From Sambucus nigra (lineage: Eukaryota > Streptophyta > Magnoliopsida > Dipsacales > Adoxaceae), in NCBI GenBank assembly GCA_949130495.1, contig CASBWL010000433.1:310001-374000 (forward strand): a stretch of 64,000 nucleotides of DNA. The letters are read 5' to 3'. How positions within the stretch are numbered: position 1 is the first letter of the stretch; every line of letters starts with the position of its first letter. Of the stretch, positions 1 to 11,604 are shown piece by piece. The translations under genes were made by a program, and so were the position numbers. The notes under the pieces were generated by a model that had not been told where the DNA came from, did not search any database, and was given only the letters and a program-made list of their open reading frames with translations.

Positions 1-97
1 CTCACTAGGATTTGAGGAATGGTGTCAGTGGGGATTCAATTGACATCAATCTTAAATAGGGATGAGTATAATCCAACAGCCCTAGATTATGCCAATA

Positions 98-2294
98 TCA
101 TAATTTATTTTTTCTTAGTATCTTCAACAACCCCAACAAATTCATCCAAACCCATTTATATCCTTCTGATTGAGCTTGCTCCATGTGTTCATCCAGGTGG
201 GTTAAGGCTTCATCATACCCATCCATCCATATAGCCTTGGGTTGCTTATAGAAGTGGAAAGTTAGTTGTTCCACGCTGTCTTGGAGCTTTTTGATGTCCG
301 TATCCTTCTCCTGCAATAACGCTGCTTGGTCGGCCAAGGTCTTCTTAGTAACCATGAACTTCATAGAAGATTGCCCAAACTTAGTTTTTCTCTTCTTCAG
401 GTTTTCCAATTCCTCCAACAATTTAGCCTTCTCCATCTCTAAGAAAGAGACACCTTCATTCGACCCAGTGTTAACTATCTTCTGCAGACTATCTAGATCA
501 TTCCACATGGCATTATTTCCTTTTTTTTCAAGAGTACAATAATCTCCCGAGGAGTTTCTACTTCCTTATTTAGCATAATTTCATTCTTCTTCAAGGAAGA
601 TGTGATGTCTTCCAACTTCTTATTGAACCCCCAACCTGCGATCAGGACTTCCTACTTAGCTTCATAGTCGTAATATAGTAAGGTAAATGCTTTGTGTCCC
701 AAACAACTCCCCCGAATCCTCCCCCAAATAGCATTAAGTGTTATACCTTGTGATATGGGTCCCTCCAGGGCACAACTCACTAATGCTATTTGGGGGAGAT
801 TTGGGGGATTTGTTTGGTACCCATAGCATCACTCATATAGTAATGCCTGATAAAGATTGTGATTTTCTTGGAGCTTCTCAATCATCTCATAGTAGGCAAG
901 TTGTTTTCCATAGCCTTATCAAGAAGACAATGAAGATGAACATATGCATCTTTCACTTGCTCAGAGGCATCTGAGCCGAAAAACCCTACCATCTCTTATT
1001 CAGTTGAAGCCGCATAACCAACTTTAAGAATACTTTTGCAATATCCCAAAATGTCAAATTTAGCATAAATTATCATATTCTTCCTGGCATCAAACTGGAA
1101 ATTCACAAGTATAATTACTTAAGTTTGACTAAGGAAGACAAGAAACAATAATCAGACAAGTGAATAATAACAAAGGATCACTAGGAAGATTGAACAAAAC
1201 TTCTTCATTTCATTGATAAATAAAAAATTATAATAGTGGTCCCATTATAAATGAAGAAGTAAGGAAGAAGAGAAGAAAAATACGTAAAAAGAAGGCAAAA
1301 AAACTAGATAAAGGAGTTAAATTATCTCCTTATCCTTGGCTGCTAATTCAAAAGGAGGAAGGTCGACATCGGTGATAGGCTCCATTAATGATTACCCAGA
1401 ACCCTCCTCATCGTCAAATTCCTCATCCAATTTAGGAGGAGTTCCTGGGTCATGCCTTTGAAATAACTTAGAGTTAGCCTGTGTGTTGACCTCCATCAGG
1501 GCATTCGACCAACCATCCTTGTAAGACATCTTATTAGCAAATTTAATATGAACGGATGAACAACAAAGGATTTATCCCATACTTTATTAGTGGCCTCTTC
1601 CATGTCAGACTTTTTCTTAGCCTTCAGCTCCAAGTATTATTTCTCCTTCATGGCCACCTCTGTAGTTAAGTTGTTAACCTTCTCTTCGGATTTTTTGCCC
1701 TTGTTCTCGGCCTCTTTCAACTTTCCCTCAGTAGAAGTAGCTCTTTCATTATCAAGATCCTTTTTAGAATTATTTAAAGAGTTTTGCAAGCCTTCAAAGA
1801 ATTCTTCCATGTCTACCAAAGGTGCTTTCAGCTGGTCATCCTTCTCCAGCGTGTGGTTATAATCAACCAAGAACTGCAAAAGAATAAATATGCAACATCA
1901 GTATAGAAAAATATCAAACAGACATTATTAAAAATATATGAAGAAGTAAAATATTTACGAAGGCCGTGTTTTGACTAGCCCTATTAAGCAACTGAACTCT
2001 GGATATCGAGGTTCCTTCCAACCTATCTGCTGGAACAATTCTCGCCTTTATCAAACCAATAGCCAATCCAGGATTGATTGCCTTTGAGCCATTTTCTATC
2101 CCTCCTTGGTCGGTAGAGGTTTTCTGATCCAACTCTTGGTGGTTGGACATGCCTTTCTTCAGCCTCTTAAATTAAGGCTCATTAGTTCTTACTTCTTTGA
2201 CATTGAGGATTTAAGGTCTTTTCTCAGTAACCTGAGGCCTTTTATCTACAACAATATTTTTCTTGACACGAGGAGGTCATCCAGATCCAGTTAA
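98..2294 (-). pseudogene. PF04195-type retroelement protein, C-terminal coiled-coil part
   Basis: Read on the minus strand, an exon begins near 2294 (MAKRRIHNLL). It runs through a segment containing ARIVPADRLEG and NRASQNTAF, then an apparent intron with a GTAAAT donor near 1957 and a TTTTGCAG acceptor near 1876. Past that come two heptad-rich segments: about 80 residues at 1637-1879 (LVDYNHTLEKDD onward) and 136 residues at 98-508, the latter ending with a WMDGYDEALTHLDEH segment. Several stops fall between 509 and 1636. The order of short basic exon, coiled coils and a C-terminal D/E-rich tail is that of the plant putative gypsy type transposon proteins, which sit as extra genes in Tat-like LTR elements. 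The N-terminal part probably lies at 16.4-17.3 kb, displaced by nested insertions. Family assignment is by pattern memory and order, not by a search. Confidence 0.5.
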
Positions 2295-2588
2295 CAAGTT
2301 ATGGATTCTTCTCTTTGCCATTTCTACATTGGGAGAAGTAGGATGGTTGTAAGGTCAAGATATTTGAAGGAAGATAAAGTTCCTCCTTGTGCAATCTCTC
2401 TCTTGGCAGCAGAGGATGTAATGCTTTGACCCGAAATTTAAGGGTTAATAAAGAATTGGCCCACTTCGATTTGTATGATAAATTTAAAGTGCAATGGAAT
2501 AACCTAAATAATGTTTCTAATCTAGTTTTATTATCATTTAACGTTACTCTTGTTAGCATGTGATTACAACTTTCATCAAACTACATGA
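2295..2588 (-). other. Upstream part of the same broken gene, no clear domain
   Basis: This stretch continues upstream (minus strand) from the exon that starts near 2294. It has an 86-codon open stretch (2299-2559) containing KALHPLLPRERLHKEELYLP. In the related plus-strand gene at 39.6-41.1 kb, a similar segment precedes the short exon starting MAILDPRR, so this may be the exon before the intron. No named domain can be seen. Confidence 0.3.
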
Positions 2589-4616
2589 TGTGACCCAAGG
2601 GAAATTACCCTAAGGCCAAGTACACAAAGTTTTCCAAATGTAAATGCAAATTAAATAACTACTAGTACAACGCTCTCAAAATACGGGACATCATGCAACC
2701 TGTCGTAATAAAAAGAGGGAGAGAGTCGAATGCTAAGTGGGAACTATATAATGCAGTATATAAACGAACGACAAAAAAGAATACTCACACACTACAACTA
2801 CAAGCGTGTGAAAATATGTATATATATATATATACACACACATACCTTTGAATATACATGTCCCAATGTATTAAACTGCTTTATCCAAAAACGTTACTTA
2901 ATACCGTTTACTCTCATTGTCTTTAAAAAATAATCATCTTGTGCCTTTATTCTCAAATCTAGCATATTCTTCCCATTAACTCACATAGTCCAATAACTTG
3001 CGATTGTTAGGAAAAAACTTCATTTACTTTAAAAACGTTTATTACTCAACGTTCATTACCTCATGCCAGAGTTACTTAACCATTACTAAAGACTTTCTTA
3101 CAATACAAGCACACATCGTGTTAGAAAATGTTCAATAACCTTAAAATCCTTATACGACACACACACTTGTGTTATCGTGGGTTTAAAGCTCCTTAGGTAG
3201 CTCAATTACTCCATTAAGTCACATTGCGTAATCATTTTACTTTTTTATGGACATTAGTCATTATGCTCAATTTACTTGTCCACGTTACATTAATCGAAAC
3301 ACTAAGCATTCACGCAAGTTAGGTTATTTTAATCTCATAACCCGTTCCTTATCATGTTACCGATTACATCATTACCTTAGGGATTTAGCCAATAACCATG
3401 GACTTTGTGTCCTCTCACCACCGCTCTCCGTCGCCATATGCTACATTAGTTACTTTGGGGTCTTTCACCACTAGAGACGTCATGCCCTACTTAATTATTT
3501 CTCCAGCATCATCCAAAAATTCCATTATCTTTTCAACGTGTTTACCATTATTCCAAATTTCACATTCATCCACATTTACGCCAAAAGCCCAGACATAACC
3601 GTCTGTCTTTCTATTAACACTTGGAAGACTATTACTTTCGCCTTTAAGTCCTTTATTCACACACACGTTGATTTTATAACAAAAATCATTCATGTTTTAG
3701 GACTTAATTCATTTTCACCCATTCTAGTGTAAAAACATTCATCAATATTTTTAATTCATAAAAATGTTTCACTTTAAGTAAATTACAAATTTACCCTTTT
3801 ATTGCCAAACTTGCAATTTAGTCCTTTCGCAAGTGCCATTCTCCGCAAAAGTAGTTTGAGTTTCTAATTCAACACTTAAATGCTTTTAACCATTAAAACA
3901 CTTATTCATTATCATACTTTACTCAACTTTCACATTTTGCACTTTGCACACCTTTAATATATAAGTTCTTACATTTTATATATCAAAGCTGCATTCTCCA
4001 CATATTTCATAGACATGCTTTATTTTTGGATTTTTACATCTTAAAACCCATTTTACCAATATTTATACATTAACCCATACTATTTTATTATTATGAGTTT
4101 ACACACTTTAAAATACCAATTTAAAGTGAAAGTATTTCTTCACATACAAAGCTCTCTATTTAATGTAGAAAAGCAGATAATCATTTTAAAAAATGACATG
4201 AACAAGCTTAAAACATTAATTTTCATAGAAATCACATTTCCTTCATTAAAACCCATATTTAATACATTTTATTTCATAAAATGTCCATGGATTGTGTTCT
4301 ACAAATTTCAACACTTTTGAAAACCCATTTAGGTAAAAGTTTATCTTCTTCTTGTACTTCATCATTTTAAGTAAGAAAGTCCCACTTTTATTTTATAAAA
4401 ATGTCCTACACAAGCCGAATGTATTTCTAAACATGAAGTCACATTATCTACCTTTCAAACATCACTTAAACACTTTTTATTTTATAAAATTTTCAATGTA
4501 CATTCTGAATTTTCTACATTTTCAAGACCTATTTTAAGTCATTCTTTGAAAACCATTTCCATACACATTCATGAGAATTAGATAAATTAATGCATGGTTA
4601 CCATTTAACATATGTC
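2589..4616 (-). mobile_element. Probable Tekay-like solo LTR, 3' part (left of element A)
   Basis: AT-rich sequence without genes. If element A and one ATGTC copy are removed, it joins the segment at 15234-16408, giving about 3.2 kb. That is close in size to the LTRs of element A. The left edge is taken at TGTGACCC (2589), which on the minus strand would be an LTR end in ...CACA. The right-hand segment supplies the LTR start (GTAATACCCC on the minus strand). The candidate flanks, catga and gagga, match at only three of five bases, so the boundaries are uncertain. No internal retroelement domain lies between the two parts, hence solo LTR. Confidence 0.4.
4612..4616. repeat. Target-site duplication of element A, left copy (ATGTC)
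   Basis: The five bases ATGTC directly precede the TG of the left LTR and recur exactly after the CA of the right LTR at 15229-15233. Five-base duplications are the normal footprint of LTR-retrotransposon integration, so this fixes both ends of element A. Confidence 0.93.
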
Positions 4617-5476
4617 TGTAATACCCCATACTTTTAAAGATATTTAAATTACACTGTGGACGTGATTTGGTAATTTGAGAAATTTCAATGACTAGTAATT
4701 CTAGAATTTATGAGTGAAATTAAATAAATTTAATATTATAAAGTGAATAGTAAATGTTTGTTTTCAACTGTCGGATTAATATTTACATGGATTATATTTT
4801 CTTACGAGACTAAGTATATGAATGGATTATTTTTATTGCGTGTCGCGGTTGGGTAAAGAGACAAGGGGAAATATTTTAATTGGAAAACACGCGTATTGAA
4901 CGTGTTGGGTTTAATTAGTGAATTTTATTTAATTGACTCGGATGAAGATTTCGAGTGCACCATTGGGTTCGGAATGGCCGAGATATTCAAAATGGGGTAT
5001 CCAGGGATAGTGTTTAGGTCCTGGGGATTTTCGGACTAGTAGGGACTCATAATTGAGTACACGAATCATTTTACAATTGGGTATACACCCAATTTCGGTT
5101 TTAATAAGAGACAACCCTCATTTCTTTCCCAAAATCTTACCTAAGAGATAGAAAGAGAAGAGATAAGTAAGAGAAGAGGAAGAAGAGAAGAGAATAAGGA
5201 AGAAAAGGAATTGTGGGCCAAGCTTCGCGGGATTCGACTCTAGGTCGTCGAATTTTATCCACGAGGTAAGTGTTTAACTTGGTGTACGATTGAGTCTGTT
5301 TATTTATCATATTTTTGTTGGTGTAAAAATAAATATTTCTGGGTTGGATTTTAGTGGATCAAACGAGTTTTCGAAAGATTAAAACGGATATAACTCGATT
5401 AATACCCAATTTGAGAAACTTTGAATTTATTGAAATTAATTGTTGAAAAATGGTTCTAGGATGATTACAATCCATT

Positions 5477-5479
<3 letters not shown>

Positions 5480-5514
<35 letters not shown>
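5480..5514. repeat. (TA)n microsatellite in the left LTR
   Basis: An uninterrupted TA run of about 33 bases. The matching place in the right LTR (12468-12478) has only about 10 bases of TA, so the array expanded after insertion. Confidence 0.9.
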
Positions 5515-5519
<5 letters not shown>

Positions 5520-5605
5520 ATTGAGGTTAGAGGATGTTAGAAGAGGAGATAAAATCTTGGGGGAAGGTTTAATGGCTGGACAGCTCCTCAGAGAAGAAGC
5601 TGCCC

Positions 5606-5650
5606 AGATCGATCGATCGATGGATGCACGGGATCGATCGATCGATCCTT
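5606..5650 (+). promoter_or_regulatory. GATCGATC palindrome cluster, followed by a TATA-like site (5681-5687)
   Basis: Two runs of the self-complementary word GATCGATCGATC are separated by a short spacer (ATGGATGCACGG). The second run ends about 33 bases before TATATAT in the sense orientation of the element. The right LTR keeps the arrangement at 12571-12612 with TATATAT at 12645. A role as LTR promoter module is inferred from position and from comparable clusters elsewhere in this window. Confidence 0.45.
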
Positions 5651-7361
5651 CAGGATTTTTGGCAGTTTCAGTTGGTTTAGTATATATGGGTTAAATACCA
5701 AAATTTATTGTTCCTAGATTGTTTATTTTAGGAAATGAATATTCACTAAGAGGAAATTATTCCTAACCATTTATGGGAGTTAATTGGGGTTAGGAAGGTA
5801 CACAAATGGTGTGGCACAAAATGGGTATTTTTGAAGAAAATAAATTATAGGGTGAGACATTTGGGGTTCCTAAAAATAGTATGGGGACTTATAAATAATT
5901 ATTCAAGTGAGATGTGCACATTGGGTTAGTAGAAAATAAAATCCAAGACCTACCCAAATAGGGTTGTTTGTGAGGAGTAATACCTAAAGAAGTATTTCGG
6001 TGGGCAATTTTATATAAGTAATTGTGCGGATAGAAAAGTTAATTATATACAGATTTTGGATGAGTAAAATCCTACGGGGTGACTAGGATGAAATTTAGGA
6101 TACGTACTACAAAAAATTGAGCAAATACCCTATGTGTCTATGGACGACGATTATTATAGGAAATGAGATACCTAAGGAATTAAGATTCGTAGTGCGAATG
6201 CTATTTAATTACTACCAATTAGTAAATTCGAAATGATTTATACAAATCTTTATGAAGTGATTAAGGAGAGATTTGAATATTAAATAAGAGAGTACGTATT
6301 GGGGTAGTATTTTAAGTGTATGAATGCTTATATTATTACGAAAGGGAACACTCGAGGTTATTAGCTATTGCTATAGAATTTGGAAATTATGGTCACAATA
6401 TATTGGGAAGTGATATAGATTATATCGAAGATGTGGTGAAATTATATATAAAATAAGACGAATGAATATAACGGTGCTATTGGTATTTTCATCGTGCGAT
6501 GAGAAAAGGTAGGAAATAATATATTGAGAATTGATTATAATCGATAAATGCGTAGGATATTTGATATAAATATACTACGTATGGGATTTATTATATGGGC
6601 TATGCATATGCCCTGATATTATTATATATATGGGTTAAATAAATACCTATGGGGAATTATGTATAGGAAAGATAAATACCTATCGTTATCAAATGGTTGT
6701 GTAAATACCTCATTGATGTTATATTTTTATAGTTGGAATGTGTACCTATATTATTGTTTGTTATGTGTATGACATACCTACCATACTTGCAATCATGGGA
6801 GGTTGAATTTTGGAAGAGGGCAATCTTATCTTGTGTGCCTTCGGGGGATTTAGATTTGGTACCCCAAGAACATAGGACTGTGAAGGGCTTATTTGTGAGT
6901 CGATAAGTTTACTAGCTATGGGAGCATAGGTATGTGCGTGACCCATAGATACGTGAACTATGTTCACCTCCAACATGTGTGATTTGTATTTATACGGTTC
7001 CTGAGTGATTCGAAACAGGTGATCCTTATGTACGTGATGTTCCGGGATTAGATAGCAGAGTATGTGTGCACTACGGCATAGCCTAAGGGTGTCAAATATG
7101 ATTATATATACTGAGAATAAAATACATGTATACTTGTGATGGTCCACCGTTGCTTAGTAAGTAAAAATAACTAAGCTACATAAATTGTAGCTCGGTTGAT
7201 TAATTATTATACTTGTTGCATATAGTATATTGTTATTTATGAGATGATATATCATATAACGTAACCTTGTATAGAAGGTAAAACAATGAATAAAATGATA
7301 TACTCCTTCCGGTAAATTTATATCCGGACTTATACGATTATGAATCATAGGTTCTAATGGG

Positions 7362-7469
<108 letters not shown>

Positions 7470-7496
7470 GGGATAGTATAAGATGTTGTATGTACT

Positions 7497-7616
7497 GAGG
7501 GCCTAATGGATCCCGACGATTAACATTGTCACGTAGTTGTGTATCGGGGGGTTCCTTGTTTGGATTTCACTTCGCGAGACACCCCACGCACGAACGTAAC
7601 ATAATGTTGGGAATGG
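7497..7616 (+). repeat. Recurring ~100-bp motif, copy 1 (left LTR)
   Basis: Contains the core GTTCCTTGTTTGGATTTC followed by GCGAGACACCCCACGCA. The same core occurs twice in the internal region (near 10128-10232 and 10604-10725) and once in the right LTR (14378-14497). No coding role is visible. Confidence 0.7.
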
Positions 7617-8361
7617 GGAGAAGTTTAGTCCTTCACACTTGGATTAATGAGGATTATTAGAAGATGGTAAATACATTAGTTAGGCAGGGTAGCTTAATTA
7701 GGTTGTTTAAAAGATATGCGATAGTTGTTTACTATTAGAAGAGGGGTGAGGTGTATTTCATGAAAGTGTGATACCAGATTAAGTATGAGAAAAATCATAT
7801 TTTAAAATATGGATTTTAAGCACTTGCTAAAACTTTTTCAAAACTCGGGCTTTCACCCGTTTTTATATTTTTCCCTCTCTTCCTATATCTCTCTCTATAT
7901 ATATATAGGTCTCCAGACACAGGGATTCCTGGATGATGATTCCTTCGAGTCAGACATTTGCTGCAGCGGCTGTGGATGCAAGCAGGGTTATAGTAGACTC
8001 TTCTATCATTGAGATCCAGATAGGAGGTATTATAGAGACATTTGGACTGATGGGCCAACTATACTCAATTATTCTTTTACCGCCTTTTTTGATACGATAT
8101 TTGATTTGGTTGTATTATTTGTACCGAGTGTTCGGTTACCATATTTTATTTCAGTTATTTCATATAAACCGTTATAACTATTTTATTTGAATGGTTTGGT
8201 TAAAAACATTTGTTAATTAAAATTTTGACGCCAGCCTGATAGGATATTAGTAATTAAATTTGTTTTCGACAGTGATCCTACGAATGATCCGTATGAGACT
8301 CTTGTTTTAATTTGATATAGGAGTGATCGCTCGATATTTTATTAGGCGGGGTTGTCACAGG

Positions 8362-8373
8362 TGGTATCAGAGC
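8362..8373 (+). other. Primer binding site, initiator Met tRNA
   Basis: TGGTATCAGAGC lies two bases after the LTR end. This is the standard plant LTR-element complement of the 3' end of initiator Met tRNA, where minus-strand DNA synthesis is primed. Confidence 0.95.
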
Positions 8374-9471
8374 ATCACGTTCTAGTGTCCTTTAGGAATC
8401 TGTGCGGACGTACTACGCTTTCAGCGTTTCTTTTGATTTGATATAGAGCCTTATTATTAGGATTGTTGATATAATCTTGTGAGATTTCGTTCTCCTTCCA
8501 TTATATAAGATTATAGTAAATCTTTGTGCGCTCATTCGGGGTTCGTGTGCTGATCGACGAAGGGCGACCATGGAAGTCCATTGTGATGGCAGGAGGAGGC
8601 GGGGCTTAATTAGAGCTATAAGTTGATGTTGGAAATGATGACCGAAGTAAAGGTCACTTTCCTTTTGTCATTTTCATGAATTGCTTCATCGACTACTATA
8701 GATGTAGTTATAATTATCAAGTACTATTATACTAGAGAATGGTGCTAAACTTGAATTTCCCAGTGAGGTTAAATTGGGAAAATTTTTAAGAGGTCTTTGA
8801 TGAGGACTGTATGTTGAAGTTAAGATAGGCGGAAGTAGTGTAGTTTCATCCAAAGGAAGTAGAAGGCTCAGAAGGTCTTGCTTAGAGTTGGGTATGAAAA
8901 TACCCATATGTGAAAATTTGAAAAAAAAAATTTCACTCGTAAGAGCAATGTTGAAATGGTGGGAATGATGGTCACCATATTTGAGGGAGCATAACGTTTT
9001 GCTCATAAATGAATCTTACAGATCGTTTTAAACTGCAAATTCCTTTGATTTAGAAAGAATAAAGAGAATGCAGTTTCTAGGTTATTCACATAAGGATCAG
9101 TCAGAGGCCGACGGTGAATAAAGAGTGACATGGTTAAGTGAACTTAGTACCTACGTAGGGGAGGTAAAATAGAGACAGAGGCTTCTTCTATGGAATGATA
9201 GACTCACTAGTGATTGGACTTCTGTAGAGTGAGTTACAACTGTTTTAAGGCAAGGTGTGTAGTCTTACATAAATTAAACTTGTGAGAATTGGTGATTTTA
9301 AGAGTTCTTATGAGAAAAAGGACCCTTGCGACATGAATAAGAATCTCAGATGTAAGTGGGATACGAGCTAGTTGTAATAAGCTTAATATTTATTTATATT
9401 ATGGGAATTAAATCGAATTTTATATTCGGGAAATACGGGCTAATGTTACGAGAGATATGCACGATTAACTG

Positions 9472-9477
<6 letters not shown>

Positions 9478-9518
<41 letters not shown>
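9478..9518. repeat. (TA)n microsatellite
   Basis: About 40 bases of pure TA in the internal region of element A. The open frame crossing it is an artefact of the repeat. Confidence 0.95.
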
Positions 9519-9522
<4 letters not shown>

Positions 9523-10127
9523 GCATATTGAGACGTATATATGTGATATGTTTATAAATATATATGTGTGTGATTGGTATACTTATATGATTTGGTTTTT
9601 ACCAAGTCAGTGTGATAGTCCGACCACTAGTACCCAAGATGATATGTAATTAATTCCCTCGAAGATGATAGCATCGGGAGACTGCATCCACTGAGTTATA
9701 GCTCTGAGGGGTTGTTATTAAACTCACATAGTGTAAAGTATATAAGTAGGGATATACTTTATATGTATAGTATATTGTATATATAGTTATATAAGGTGTG
9801 GAACATATACCTACAGATATAATAAATAATGGAATGCGAGATAAATTCTAGATAAGCTCGCCTTTAGTATATGATTAGGTGGAACTTCGATAAGTAGATA
9901 TTTCCTTTCCATGATTTTTAGTGCATGAGGACCTTATAGGTATGATCTAAAGTATGCATCATTTAATGTTCATCTGTGGAATTAAGCTCATTGTTGGTTA
10001 CGCTAAGGACTTAGTGTTAATGCAAGAGCTTATGGTATGGCTCCTTGACAGAATTAGGAGTTCTGACCTCATTTTTGGTCGATAGGAGATATGGGATTAT
10101 TCCAGTGGCATATTTGAACTAGCGGAC

Positions 10128-10232
10128 CTCCACGACTGACAAAGTTAAGTAGCAGTGTATAGGAGGGGTTCCTTGTTTGGATTTTGCTTGCGAGATGCTC
10201 CATGCACTAACCTTAACGATGTTGGGAGTGTA
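10128..10232 (+). repeat. Recurring ~100-bp motif, copy 2 (internal)
   Basis: GGTTCCTTGTTTGGATTT, then TGCGAGATGCTCCATGCA and a GATGTTGGGAG tail that matches the ATGTTGGGAATG tail of the LTR copy. It is more diverged than the LTR copies are from one another. Confidence 0.6.
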
Positions 10233-10603
10233 AATATGTTATAAAATGGAAGGATGTTGATATTGACGATAAGTCAACTAGTGTAGAGGGAACACTATAT
10301 ACTGAGAGCCATTTGATGACTGTATAATTATATAGAGATATAAGAGCTACGGAGAAGCACCGAAATTTGTTCTGTCACTGCAAGTATGTGGGTGAGATCA
10401 GATAAAGGAAATTGATTGGAGACATATAGCCATGCTTCAAATAAAAGGCAAATTCAGAGGAAATATGTTTTGGGTATGACGTTCGTAACACTTTTGCAGA
10501 GAGTAGACGCCCTAATTAGTTGGACTTTCTATTTGGTCAAGATGGAAGAATATAGTTATAGAAGTATGTTATTAGGTTAACGAGGTAGGATTTAGAACGT
10601 CCC

Positions 10604-10725
10604 GTTGGTGTCCCTCAGACTGTTATATCTCGATGACCGACGAAGTGAGGGAGTAGTATATTGGGAAGGTTCCTTGTTTAGATTTCGCTTTGTGAGACAT
10701 CCCATGCATGAAACCGAGCAAATAC
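10604..10725 (+). repeat. Recurring ~100-bp motif, copy 3 (internal)
   Basis: AGGTTCCTTGTTTAGATTTC, then TGTGAGACATCCCATGCA. It is preceded by a GACCGACGAAG segment comparable to the CCCGACGATTAAC segment upstream of the core in the LTR copies. Confidence 0.6.
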
Positions 10726-11594
10726 CAGAAGTCGAGAGAGGTCTTGGGCACTAGGGATATAGTTAGAATAGTAATCATATTACGTGTGTTAGAAACACCT
10801 TGATCTTAGGACTACTATGAAATAAGGGCAATAAGACTAGTGGTGATAATATAGGAAGACTATTATCAGTTAACCACAAGACGATCGGTAGTATAACCTT
10901 AAGAAGGATTGAATTTCCAGGTTTTGAGAGAATTAAATTTCAATATTATTCGGGTTAAGGGTACCCAGGTGTTAGTACCAGGCCGACGAAATGAGGCCCA
11001 TTATTTAGAGTGAATGTTACGTATCAGACATTTACAATGGTTGTGCAGATAGGCACAGATTAAAAGGGTGTATAGAAACCTTTGTAAGTTGATTTTATAT
11101 ACCACCCAAAATAGAAGTGACGTATTATATAAAGATAGAGATTATACTGCAGGGAAGTTATAAATGGATTTGAAATCGATTGGATGGAACGTCGTAGGAA
11201 GTACGCAATGATTTAATTACTTTCGTACAATAGGAGTTGGCACACCTACGATAAGCGAAAAGACTGGCGGGAATAGTCGAGCGCTAGTGTAGTTTCATTT
11301 TTTATGTAACTTAGATGTCCTAATGTAAATGAGTGAATGCATGGAGTAACGGACCTCCGATGGGACCAATAAGTTAGAGAAACAGTTATAGGCTCATTTT
11401 CTTTATATGCACTTAAAGAAGCACTAGGTGCGATATGACGTTAGAGTCAACCTTACGATCGAGGTAGTGTTGTAACATATAGAGATTTGGTTAAGTTAGT
11501 ACATTAGAGCATACGCCTTGAGGTAGGTGGAATAGGGTGGGAGACCATTGTGTAAGGCTATATCTAAATTTCAAGGATGAAATTATGTTGTAAT

Positions 11595-11602
11595 GAGGGA
11601 AG
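11595..11602 (+). other. Polypurine tract of element A
   Basis: GAGGGAAG, two bases before the TG of the right LTR. It is the expected primer site for plus-strand DNA synthesis. Confidence 0.75.
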
Positions 11603-11604
11603 TA

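Larger units (their letters stand above)
8374..11594 (+). other. Element A internal region, non-coding or decayed
   Basis: About 3.2 kb with no open frame that looks like Gag or Pol; all frames are broken often. A Met-Ala-Gly-Gly-like start context occurs near 8588, and weak Gag-like echoes (VFDED, KKKFH-type words) follow at 8780-8940, too eroded to call. Two copies of the ~100-bp motif shared with the LTRs lie at 10128-10232 and 10604-10725. A TA array is at 9478-9518. The last ~30 bases resemble the end of a chromovirus pol gene running into the purine tract. Confidence 0.6.

Noticed and set aside
9356..9649. 97-codon plus-strand ORF in element A
   Set aside because: Runs through a TA array and has no recognisable content.
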